Source of the DNA: Desulfosporosinus sp. UBA4726
Lineage (GTDB): Bacteria > Bacillota > Desulfitobacteriia > Desulfitobacteriales > Desulfitobacteriaceae
DNA length: 7,874 nucleotides
Assembly: GCA_002404215.1 (NCBI GenBank)
Contig: DHJG01000014.1
Span: 7,200-15,073 of the forward strand
Reading direction: 5' to 3'
Part shown: piece after piece, positions 1-6,005 of the stretch
How positions within the stretch are numbered: position 1 is the first letter of the stretch
How the letters are laid out: the number at the start of each line of letters is the position of its first letter
Program-made: the position numbers and the translations under genes
The notes under the pieces: generated by a model
Told to the model about the DNA's origin: nothing
The model's database searches: none
Seen by the model: only the letters and a program-made list of their open reading frames with translations

Positions 1-66
1 ATTCATTCATTCATGATCAGTTAAACTGCCGACTGAAATATTAAGGTAGTGTGAGGAGGTGACACG

Positions 67-1977
67 ATGCCCCCATTTCAAATTAAATTCATGCCTGAGA
101 GCCGCATCATTGAGGTTGATCAAGGTACATCGTTGCTCATTGCAGCGGCTAAGGCGGAGATCTATATTAAATCAGGGTGCGGCGGTAAGGGAACCTGCGG
201 TGCGTGTAAGGTTGTCGTTTTAAGTGGGGATCCCCTTGTGACAGGAACTGGAAACTTGACACCCGAGCAAATCTCATCAGGAGTTAGGCTAGCTTGTCAA
301 ACCGCGGTACAGGGGGATATGACGGTTGAGGTTCCTCCTGAGTCCAGGTTACAAGAACATCAAGTATTAATGGGGGATGTCCAAAAGGGACTCTTACAAG
401 TAAGCGACCATGATTTACTCGAAAAATTCGGGCATCATCCTCTCGCAACGAAGTTAAGAATTTCACTTTCGGCTCCAACCTTGACGGAAAACACGAGTGA
501 TTGGTCTCGCTTGAAAATGGAACTTCGTCGTGTCCTAGAGACCGGTGAAAAGTCCATTGAGATTCCTTTGTCCGTCCTGAATCATCTGCCTCAAGTACTT
601 CGCCAAGCAAACTGGGATGTGTCCGTCACCTTAACAGATATTGAGTCCGGGTTAACAGTCACGCACGTGGAACCTGGAAATGATCACCCTCCCTATGGGC
701 TGGCAATTGATATCGGTACAACAACGGTTGTCGTTTATCTTCTCAATCTCTTGACAGGAGAGATTATAGATCAACAGGGAACTTATAATAAACAGGCAAA
801 ATTCGGTGATGATGTTATTACTCGCATTGTATATGCGGTTGAAAACGAGGATCACTTACAAGAGATCCGTCTCGCCATCGTTGATACCATCAACGAACTT
901 ATTGATAAGATCCTGGAACGTCGATCATTGTCCTTAACTGATTTCTCTTCCGCAGTGGTAGCAGGGAATACGACTATGACTCAATTATTTCTAGGGGTTA
1001 ACCCCCGCTACATCCGGTTAGAACCTTATATTCCCACCATGAATAACGTGCCCTCTATCCCAGCTCGGGACATTGGGCTTCATATGTTGCCTGAGGCCTT
1101 GGTACATTGTTATCCCTCAGTCGCGAGTTATGTCGGTGGGGACATTGTTTCTGGAACACTGGTCACGGATCTAGCCAATGGAGAGGACATCATACTCTTT
1201 ATCGATATTGGAACCAACGGAGAAATAGTGCTTGGAAACCAGGACTGGCTCGTTTCTTGTGCTTGTTCTGCTGGCCCAAGTTTTGAGGGCGGCGGGATTA
1301 CGTTTGGAATGCGGGCTATGCCAGGAGCGATCGAAAGAGTCATTATTGATCCGGATACTCTGGATGTATCCCTTAAGGTGATCGGCAAAGTTCCAGCTGT
1401 AGGAATATGCGGATCTGGACTGGTGGACTGTTTGTCCAAGTTACTAGGTGCCGGTATTATCGATCGCGCTGGAAATTATCAGATGGGACATCACTCAGCT
1501 TCGGAACGGTTACGAGGAACTGAAGATGACAAGGAGTTCGTGCTAGCTTGGGCACACCAAGCTGGTGGGGATAAAGACGTGGTCGTTACAGAAAATGATG
1601 TTAAAAATACTATCCGCGCTAAAGGAGCTGTTTACGCAGGCATCCGTACATTACTAAACATGGTTGCCGTGGACATGGACATGATTAGCCGGATCATTAT
1701 TGCTGGCGGTTTTGGTAACTACCTTAATGTTCAGGATTCTGTTCAAATTGGACTTCTTCCGGATGTTGAAGAGGAACGTTATGAGTTTATTGGGAATGCT
1801 TCCGTTAAAGGAGCACGTCTTGCCTTACTTTCACAAAATGCATGGCGTGAAGCGAAAGAATTGGGACAAAAAATGACTTATGTAGAGCTTTCGGTTGGAC
1901 CGACATTTATGGATGAATATGTTTCCGCTCTGTTTTTGCCCCATACGGATTTCTCTCTATTCCCATCTTGTACTTAA
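67..1977 (+). CDS. acsV: Reductive activator of corrinoid iron-sulfur protein (RACo), ASKHA-family 2Fe-2S ATPase
   Basis: This 636-residue cytoplasmic protein is the ATP-dependent activator that reduces Co(II) corrinoid iron-sulfur protein (AcsC/AcsD) back to the methyl-accepting Co(I) state. The N-terminus (about 1-95) is a plant-type [2Fe-2S] ferredoxin domain with Cys38, Cys44, Cys47 and Cys77 (CX5CX2CX29C). A linker follows to about residue 205. Then comes an actin-like ATPase fold: phosphate-1 motif DIGTTT at 215-220, phosphate-2 motif DIGTNGE at 380-386, the SAGPSFEGGG loop at 401-410, and an adenosine-type motif IIIAGGFGN at 543-551. Length agrees with characterised RACo proteins (about 630 residues). 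The ATG is preceded by GGAGGTGA at 55-62. The gene lies 22 bases ahead of the CooC-type ATPase and in the same strand as acsD and acsE, which supports the role. Related activators serve other corrinoid methyltransferases, but the acs context favours AcsV. No defect is seen. Confidence 0.95.
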   Translation: MPPFQIKFMPESRIIEVDQGTSLLIAAAKAEIYIKSGCGGKGTCGACKVVVLSGDPLVTGTGNLTPEQISSGVRLACQTAVQGDMTVEVPPESRLQEHQVLMGDVQKGLLQVSDHDLLEKFGHHPLATKLRISLSAPTLTENTSDWSRLKMELRRVLETGEKSIEIPLSVLNHLPQVLRQANWDVSVTLTDIESGLTVTHVEPGNDHPPYGLAIDIGTTTVVVYLLNLLTGEIIDQQGTYNKQAKFGDDVITRIVYAVENEDHLQEIRLAIVDTINELIDKILERRSLSLTDFSSAVVAGNTTMTQLFLGVNPRYIRLEPYIPTMNNVPSIPARDIGLHMLPEALVHCYPSVASYVGGDIVSGTLVTDLANGEDIILFIDIGTNGEIVLGNQDWLVSCACSAGPSFEGGGITFGMRAMPGAIERVIIDPDTLDVSLKVIGKVPAVGICGSGLVDCLSKLLGAGIIDRAGNYQMGHHSASERLRGTEDDKEFVLAWAHQAGGDKDVVVTENDVKNTIRAKGAVYAGIRTLLNMVAVDMDMISRIIIAGGFGNYLNVQDSVQIGLLPDVEEERYEFIGNASVKGARLALLSQNAWREAKELGQKMTYVELSVGPTFMDEYVSALFLPHTDFSLFPSCT

Positions 1978-1999
1978 AAGTTACAATGGAGGTCACATT

Positions 2000-2761
2000 A
2001 TGACAAAATATATTGCAGTTGCTGGTAAAGGTGGAGTAGGGAAAACCACATTCACTGCTTTATTACTAAGGCAAATGGTTCAACAAAAGAGAGGGATTGC
2101 AGTTCTGGCTGTTGATGCCGACCCAAACGCGAATCTCGGAGAAGCTCTAGGATTGGATGTCACAGCAACTATTTCAGATTTGCTGGAACAGACTAAAGAT
2201 CCTAAATCGATTCCCACTGGAATGTCAAAGAATATCTTTATAGAATATAAACTTTCGCAGTCGCTTGTAGAATCTAAAGATATCGACCTACTTGTCATGG
2301 GAGGGCCACAAGGGGCAGGGTGTTACTGTTATCCGAATGATATTTTACGTAAATATCTCGAGGACATTGGCGGAAACTATGACTTTGTAGTGGTGGATTC
2401 TGAAGCTGGTCTAGAACACATCAGCCGACGTACCATTCCCCGTATCGATGAGATGTTCGTGATCAGTGATTCTTCAGCACGAGGTATTCGCTCAGCAGGA
2501 CGGGTACACGAACTCATCCGCGGACTCAAATCGGCGGTAGGCACTCTTCACTTGATCGTCACAAAAACCAGTGAAGGGACTATGGAATCCTTGAGCGAAG
2601 AGATCGAACATACGGGGCTGACTGTTATTGGAGATATTCCGTTAGATCCTTTGGTTGTGGAATATGACTTGGCAGGTAAAGCATTATTCGACTTGCCTGA
2701 TGATGCCGTCTCGGTCAAAGCTGTTGAAACAATTTTGGGCCGTGCCGGAATCTTTAACTAG
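2000..2761 (+). CDS. cooC/acsF: CooC/AcsF-type nickel-insertion ATPase for CO dehydrogenase/acetyl-CoA synthase
   Basis: This 253-residue MinD/Mrp-like P-loop ATPase is expected to act in the cytoplasm in ATP-dependent nickel loading of acetyl-CoA synthase or CO dehydrogenase. Visible motifs are the deviant Walker A GKGGVGKT at residues 9-16 (Lys10 signature, Lys15), a VDADPNANLG switch region, a Cys108-X-Cys110 pair within GCYCYPN that matches the metal-binding CXC of CooC proteins, and a Walker B-like DSEAGLEH at 133-140. The reading frame is open back to 1895, inside acsV, but the ATG at 2000 is chosen. It has GGAGGT at 1988-1993 with six-base spacing, and the Walker A motif then starts at residue 9, as in the family. 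Its place between acsV and acsD is the same as that of acsF in Moorella, so the AcsF role (nickel into ACS) is favoured over CODH maturation. Sequence alone does not separate the two. Confidence 0.93.
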   Translation: MTKYIAVAGKGGVGKTTFTALLLRQMVQQKRGIAVLAVDADPNANLGEALGLDVTATISDLLEQTKDPKSIPTGMSKNIFIEYKLSQSLVESKDIDLLVMGGPQGAGCYCYPNDILRKYLEDIGGNYDFVVVDSEAGLEHISRRTIPRIDEMFVISDSSARGIRSAGRVHELIRGLKSAVGTLHLIVTKTSEGTMESLSEEIEHTGLTVIGDIPLDPLVVEYDLAGKALFDLPDDAVSVKAVETILGRAGIFN

Positions 2762-2776
2762 AAAGGAGAGAAGTAT

Positions 2777-3739
2777 ATGTCAGTAGTAATCGTAAAGGAA
2801 AAATATGCCAGTAAAGTCGGAGAGGTAGTACTTGGCGCAACTTCTGATCAAGGAGGAACTAGAACTTCTACTGTAACTGTTGGTGGAGATAGCACCTTAC
2901 CTTATCTTCACTTTGAGGGACAAATGCCTAACCGCCCAGTAATAGCTATGGAAGTTAACGACATTCCCCCTACCTGGAGTGAGGCAATTACCAAACAATA
3001 TGGAGATGTCTTCGCTGACCCAGCTCTTTGGGCTAAAAAATGCGTTGATGAGTTTGGCGCTGATCTTATCTATTTAAAATTGGACGGAGCTGACCCTGAA
3101 GGGCTCAATCGATCTCCTGAAGATTGTGCACGTGTTTTAAAAGAAGTCTTGGCAGCCGTTGGAGTTCCGCTAATCGTCGAAGGTTGTGGCGACACAGCCA
3201 AAGACAACGAAGTTATGGTCGCTATTGCTGAGGCCGGAGCAGGTGAGAACCTCCTTCTCGGTGTTGCTGAACAGGATAACTACAAATCTTTAGCAGCTGC
3301 TGCAATGGTTCATAAGCATACTGTCATTGCCCGGTCACCACTTGACATCAATATTTGTAAACAGCTCAATATTTTGATCAATGAAATGGGTCTACCCTTA
3401 AATAAAATTATTATTGATCCAACTGTTGCAGGGCTCGGATTCGGTATCGAGTATGTTTATTCTATATTGGAGCGTGCACGCCTGGGAGCCTTGGGAAATG
3501 ACAAAATGCTTTCCATGCCTATTATTTGCAACGTAGGCCATGAGGCTAATCGTTGTAAAGAGGCTAATATGACTAATGCTGATTTTCCTGAGTGGGGAGA
3601 GCTTGACGACCGCAACATACTGTGGGAATCGATTTCAGCTTCTGCTTGTCTACAAGTGGGAACTAGTATTCTTGTCATGCGCAATCCGATTGCAGTAGCT
3701 TTAGTTAAAAAGAACATCGACGAATTGATGAGTGTTTAG
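2777..3739 (+). CDS. acsD: Corrinoid iron-sulfur protein small subunit (CODH/ACS delta subunit)
   Basis: This 320-residue protein is the small subunit of the corrinoid iron-sulfur protein, which carries the methyl group from AcsE to acetyl-CoA synthase. It has the TIM-barrel character of the CdhD/AcsD family. Successive strand-helix units are visible: RPVIAMEVND from residue 53, a stretch with GADLIYLKLDGADPEG, GVPLIVEGCGDTAKDNE, and IIIDPTVAGLGFGIEY starting at 211. The C-terminal part includes MPIICNVGHEANRCKEAN. The small subunit is not expected to carry an Fe-S cluster; in the family the cluster lies in AcsC. Length is close to the Moorella protein (about 323). The ATG has AAAGGAGAG at 2762-2770 and lies 15 bases after the CooC/AcsF gene, consistent with co-transcription. 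Its partner acsC is not in the window. Confidence 0.94.
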   Translation: MSVVIVKEKYASKVGEVVLGATSDQGGTRTSTVTVGGDSTLPYLHFEGQMPNRPVIAMEVNDIPPTWSEAITKQYGDVFADPALWAKKCVDEFGADLIYLKLDGADPEGLNRSPEDCARVLKEVLAAVGVPLIVEGCGDTAKDNEVMVAIAEAGAGENLLLGVAEQDNYKSLAAAAMVHKHTVIARSPLDINICKQLNILINEMGLPLNKIIIDPTVAGLGFGIEYVYSILERARLGALGNDKMLSMPIICNVGHEANRCKEANMTNADFPEWGELDDRNILWESISASACLQVGTSILVMRNPIAVALVKKNIDELMSV

Positions 3740-3760
3740 GTTCCACTGAAACTAGAAATT

Positions 3761-3793
3761 ATTAATTAATGACCAATTTGATCATTAATTAAT
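3761..3793 (+). repeat. Perfect AT-rich inverted repeat between acsD and acsE
   Basis: Arms ATTAATTAATGA (3761-3772) and TCATTAATTAAT (3782-3793) are perfect 12-base reverse complements around a nine-base loop. A short GAAA/TTTC pair (3755-3758 with 3797-3800) could extend the stem across an internal loop. A third ATTAATTAA lies at 3821-3829, close to the acsE ribosome binding site. No T-run follows the hairpin and the stem is almost all A/T, so a classic intrinsic terminator is unlikely. It could be an mRNA processing or stability element, or a protein-binding operator; the function is not known. Confidence 0.75.
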
Positions 3794-3845
3794 CACTTTC
3801 GATTAAGTCAACTTTTCAAGATTAATTAAGAAAGGTCGTGACCGA

Positions 3846-4646
3846 ATGATTATTTTTGGCGAACGTATCAACGGGATGTACACTGATATTGGAGATGCTC
3901 TTCGTGCGAAAGACCCAAAACCACTACAGTATTGGGCTACGAAACAAGAAGAAGGCGGAGCTCATTATCTTGACCTGAATTCTGGCCCTGCTATCCCTAA
4001 AGAAGAGCGTGCAGCAGCTTATGAATGGATGGTTAATGTCGTTCAAGAAGTTTGCGAACTACCTCTTGTTTTAGACTCAACAAACTATGATGCCATTGAA
4101 GCGGGATTAAAACTTTGTAAACGCCCTGCGATTATTAACTCCGTTGATGCGGAACCCGATAAGATGGATCGTGTTTTCACCATGGCCATGCAATATAACG
4201 CTGGCGTAGTTGGATTGTGCATGAATAAAAAAGGGATTCCTTTAGACCATGATTTGCGTGTTGCTTTTGCTATGGAAATAGTCGCTACCGCTGATGGTTA
4301 TGGTTTACCGATGGAAGATCTCTACATTGATCCTCTTATTCTTCCTGTTAACGTAGCCCAAGAGCATGCGCTACAGGTCCTAGAAACCCTACGTCTAGTT
4401 AAAACACTGTCTAACCCAGCACCGCGCACAGTTATTGGATTAACCAACGTATCGCAGAAATCGCCTAATAATATCACTAATTTACTCAATCGGACCTTCC
4501 TCGCCATGGCCGTTTCTGCTGGACTGGACTCAGCCATTATGAACGCTAACGATGATGATCTTGTTGATGTTGCTGCAACTACTGAAATTCTGCTCGGTCA
4601 CAAAATCTATGCAGATTCTTATCTTAAAGTTTTCCGCGCACGCTAA
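3846..4646 (+). CDS. acsE: Methyltetrahydrofolate:corrinoid iron-sulfur protein methyltransferase (MeTr)
   Basis: This 266-residue cytoplasmic enzyme transfers the N5-methyl group of methyltetrahydrofolate to the Co(I) corrinoid of AcsC/AcsD, linking the methyl branch of the Wood-Ljungdahl pathway to acetyl-CoA synthesis. It is a pterin-binding TIM barrel along its whole length, and resembles Moorella MeTr (about 262 residues) from start to end. Recognisable blocks are the opening IIFGERINGM, HYLDLNSGP, LVLDSTN with Asp77, INS shortly after, DLYIDPLILP with Asp162, and GLTNVSQ with Asn201. Asp77, Asp162 and Asn201 correspond to the folate-binding Asp75, Asp160 and Asn199 of the Moorella enzyme. 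The ATG is preceded by GAAAGG at 3830-3835, a weaker and more distant site than those of its neighbours. The gene lies 106 bases after acsD and is followed by a strong terminator, so it ends the operon. A weak promoter in the gap (TTGATC at 3778, GATTAA at 3801) cannot be excluded. Confidence 0.96.
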   Translation: MIIFGERINGMYTDIGDALRAKDPKPLQYWATKQEEGGAHYLDLNSGPAIPKEERAAAYEWMVNVVQEVCELPLVLDSTNYDAIEAGLKLCKRPAIINSVDAEPDKMDRVFTMAMQYNAGVVGLCMNKKGIPLDHDLRVAFAMEIVATADGYGLPMEDLYIDPLILPVNVAQEHALQVLETLRLVKTLSNPAPRTVIGLTNVSQKSPNNITNLLNRTFLAMAVSAGLDSAIMNANDDDLVDVAATTEILLGHKIYADSYLKVFRAR

Positions 4647-4679
4647 TATCTTGGTTGATCTAGTTAATTTGAATTAAAC

Positions 4680-4726
4680 AAAAGTAGAAGCACCTCAGAA
4701 CATTTCTGAGGTGCCTTTACTTTTAC
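4680..4726 (+). terminator. Strong hairpin terminator after acsE, possibly bidirectional
   Basis: GCACCTCAGAA (4690-4700) and TTCTGAGGTGC (4704-4714) form a perfect 11-base-pair stem with a CAT loop. The stem can extend outward through AAAAGTA (4680-4686) and TACTTTT (4718-4724), giving about 20 pairs with one mismatch and one G-U. The downstream side is CTTTACTTTTAC. The other strand also runs into a T-rich tail, so it could stop transcription in both directions. It lies 33 bases after the acsE stop. Confidence 0.92.
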
Positions 4727-4743
4727 TAGTCAGAAAGTATAAT
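4716..4743 (+). promoter_or_regulatory. Candidate sigma-A-type promoter just after the terminator
   Basis: A consensus -10 TATAAT at 4738-4743 has a TTTACT (-35-like, 4 of 6) at 4716-4721 with a 16-base spacer. It overlaps the far arm of the terminator. If used, it would give a leader of roughly 240 bases before the 301-residue gene at 4994, including the foldable patch at 4769-4882. Only the -10 is strong, and in AT-rich DNA it may be chance. Confidence 0.35.
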
Positions 4744-4768
4744 TGACGTTATATACATTCTTAAAGTC

Positions 4769-4882
4769 CCTTCTCGCCATCACGGCGCTTTGCCAACCTT
4801 GGTAGCGGTCTCCTTCACGCCATCCTCCGATCCAAAGAGACTCGGCCATCCATGGCCAGCGCTTTGCGCTAACCGAGTGCTC
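4769..4882. other. GC-richer, highly foldable patch in the intergenic gap; possible repeat element or structured leader
   Basis: This stretch stands out from the AT-rich flanks within a gap of 347 bases (4647-4993). Several inverted repeats nest here. ACTCGG (4840-4845) pairs with CCGAGT (4873-4878), and GAG/CTC continues the stem past one bulged G. Inside it sit two hairpins, GGCCAT/ATGGCC (4844-4857, sharing bases with the outer stem) and AGCGC-TTT-GCGCT (4858-4870), so a branched fold is possible. CGCC/GGCG (4775-4787) and CCAA/TTGG (4793-4802) add more. GCGCTTTGC followed by CAACC or GCTAACC occurs twice (4786-4798 and 4859-4874) as an imperfect direct repeat. The minus strand is open here and would encode a Trp-rich stretch (KRWPWMAESLWIGGW), but with no good ribosome binding site. 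I do not recognise a named riboswitch or insertion sequence. The folding pattern is seen directly; the class of element is not known. Confidence 0.45.
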
Positions 4883-4899
4883 ATTATAGTTCTTAATAC

Positions 4900-4929
4900 T
4901 TGAAAAATTTATGATATTTTGTGTACTAG
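4900..4929 (+). promoter_or_regulatory. Candidate promoter upstream of the 301-residue gene
   Basis: Two readings are possible in this AT-rich segment. One is TTGAAA (4900-4905) with TACTAG (4924-4929) at an 18-base spacer. The other is an extended -10, TGA-TATTTT (4912-4920), without a good -35. Either would give a leader of about 60 bases before the GTG at 4994. Each match is partial, so this is tentative. Confidence 0.3.
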
Positions 4930-4979
4930 TATTCATACCTCTGAACTGACAAGCATAGCTATTTACAAGGTATTAAACT

Positions 4980-4986
4980 GGAGGTG
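4980..4986 (+). promoter_or_regulatory. Ribosome binding site that selects the GTG start at 4994
   Basis: GGAGGTG lies seven bases before the in-frame GTG at 4994. A nearby ATG at 4990 is in another frame and stops after seven codons. The upstream in-frame TTG at 4919 has no comparable site, so the GTG is the better start. Confidence 0.8.
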
Positions 4987-4993
4987 GGTATGC

Positions 4994-5899
4994 GTGGAGG
5001 CTTATTTTCATAATGATTCCCAAGTTCGAGAGTGGGTTGACCAAATTACTGAAAAGATTTTTACTGTTTGCCTGTTAACTGGGGTAGATTCAGATGCTGA
5101 ATTTCAAAGTGGTTGTCAAATCGTCATGAAAATCGTATCATTATTACTGGAGATTCCTACAATTCCATCAGAATTCTTAGCGGATGGAGTTAAACAACTT
5201 CTTGAACAACAACTTCCAGATAAACGTGTCATTGATAGCTTTCCTGCATATAAAGCGACTATGGACCGCATGGTGAATGAGAGTATATTGATGGTAATCA
5301 ATTCCCAAAACATAGAAACCTTAACCACCTTGCCGTCCTCTGTAGAAGATACAGTAGAAGATACTGTAGAACTCGCTAGAGAATTTCACGACAACGATCA
5401 AGAAATGTATGTGGCGGAATCTCACGAGGAGGCTTTGATTGAAAGTGCACTCGCTGCTCTCGCCACTATCGGCATTCCTCACCCAGACAGTCAGGCTGGA
5501 GAAGACGTGGTGGTTACTACTGAAACTAAAATAGAAGTAGTGATTGAGAAGGATAATTCCTTTGAGCCACCTATGCCTATATCCGATACTAAAATGACCG
5601 AACCTAAGGTTGTAGTAGATGAAGTTAACCAGGAACCTCTTAGACGCGTTCTAAGCAATATCTTTCCAAATAGCACTGTTTATTGGAACAAGAGCTTAAT
5701 GGGGCAGACATTTCTGGCCCAAGTGGAAGATGTGCTAATTCTTCTTCATGATCAGCGGTGTCCTTTTAATCTAAAAAACTTCTCTAAGGCGGGTTGGAAG
5801 GTCTTAGTGTGCAGTACTGAAGATTTAACATTCCCCCGCAGATTGGAAAGAGGGATCAGGCAAATTCAGCGTTCAGGTATGAAATTATTAACAGTCTAG
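4994..5899 (+). CDS. Hypothetical protein with acidic middle region and distinct C-terminal domain
   Basis: I do not recognise this 301-residue protein. It starts at GTG 4994, supported by GGAGGTG at 4980-4986; the frame is open to a TTG at 4919, but that start is unsupported. Three parts can be seen. The N-terminal part (about 1-110) looks mainly helical, with Cys26 and Cys41. A Glu/Asp/Thr/Val-rich, probably disordered linker spans about 115-213 and includes VEDT twice (117-124), encoded by a 12-base tandem repeat. A compact, more basic C-terminal domain (about 214-301) has alternating hydrophobic strands (QVEDVLILLHD, GWKVLVC) and ends in an Arg-rich helix (FPRRLERGIRQIQRSG). No signal peptide or clear membrane segment is seen. 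It precedes the DegS-like kinase by 106 bases on the same strand with no terminator between them. A partner or output role with that two-component system is possible but only inferred from position. Confidence 0.82.
   Translation: MEAYFHNDSQVREWVDQITEKIFTVCLLTGVDSDAEFQSGCQIVMKIVSLLLEIPTIPSEFLADGVKQLLEQQLPDKRVIDSFPAYKATMDRMVNESILMVINSQNIETLTTLPSSVEDTVEDTVELAREFHDNDQEMYVAESHEEALIESALAALATIGIPHPDSQAGEDVVVTTETKIEVVIEKDNSFEPPMPISDTKMTEPKVVVDEVNQEPLRRVLSNIFPNSTVYWNKSLMGQTFLAQVEDVLILLHDQRCPFNLKNFSKAGWKVLVCSTEDLTFPRRLERGIRQIQRSGMKLLTV
5342..5371 (+). repeat. 12-base tandem repeat inside the hypothetical gene
   Basis: The unit GTAGAAGATAC(A/T) occurs at 5342-5353 and 5354-5365, with a half copy GTAGAA at 5366-5371. 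It is in frame and encodes VEDT-VEDT-VE in the acidic linker. Being a multiple of three, copy-number change would keep the frame. Confidence 0.85.
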
Positions 5900-5902
5900 C
5901 AG

Positions 5903-5941
5903 TATTTCTTTCCCCAAATAAGTAGGATTTGCTATTTCTTT
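5903..5941 (+). repeat. Paired TATTTCTTT direct repeat ahead of the kinase gene
   Basis: TATTTCTTT occurs at 5903-5911 and again at 5933-5941, 30 bases apart start to start, or close to three helical turns. It lies in the 106-base gap between the hypothetical gene and the kinase. A weak promoter (TTACAC 5948, TAATCT 5972) follows. It could be an operator pair or chance in pyrimidine-rich DNA. Confidence 0.35.
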
Positions 5942-5994
5942 GTCGAATTACACAGAGTGGGTTGATTCGAGTAATCTAGAGCTTACATCGAAAT

Positions 5995-6000
5995 GAGGAA
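5995..6000 (+). promoter_or_regulatory. Ribosome binding site that supports the TTG start at 6006
   Basis: GAGGAA lies five bases before TTG 6006. The ATG at 5993 is in a different frame and reaches a stop after six codons, so it cannot start the kinase. The TTG start gives a kinase length typical of DegS. Confidence 0.7.
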
Positions 6001-6005
6001 TAATT

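Noticed and set aside
3..44. Possible last 13 codons of an upstream gene (expected acsC) ending in TAA at 42-44
   Set aside because: The distance to acsV would suit an operon, but 13 codons are too few to identify, and another frame stops at 24. The short ATTC repeat at 1-14 also makes the reading uncertain.
1895..1999. N-terminal extension of the CooC/AcsF gene into acsV
   Set aside because: It would add 35 residues ahead of a Walker A motif that normally lies at the extreme N-terminus, and the ATG at 2000 has its own well-placed GGAGGT.
4858..4882. Cyclic-di-GMP (GEMM) riboswitch on the minus strand, suggested by CGCAAAGC followed by ATGGCCGAG
   Set aside because: The upstream GGCAAACC-type arm and the second receptor helix are missing, and the spacing is too short. 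The resemblance is limited to short motifs.
4730..4936. A 68-codon minus-strand reading frame with a Trp-rich stretch
   Set aside because: The only upstream ATG has an AGAGGT touching it with no spacing, the first part is low-complexity AT-rich sequence, and no family is recognised. It overlaps the foldable patch and is more safely described there.
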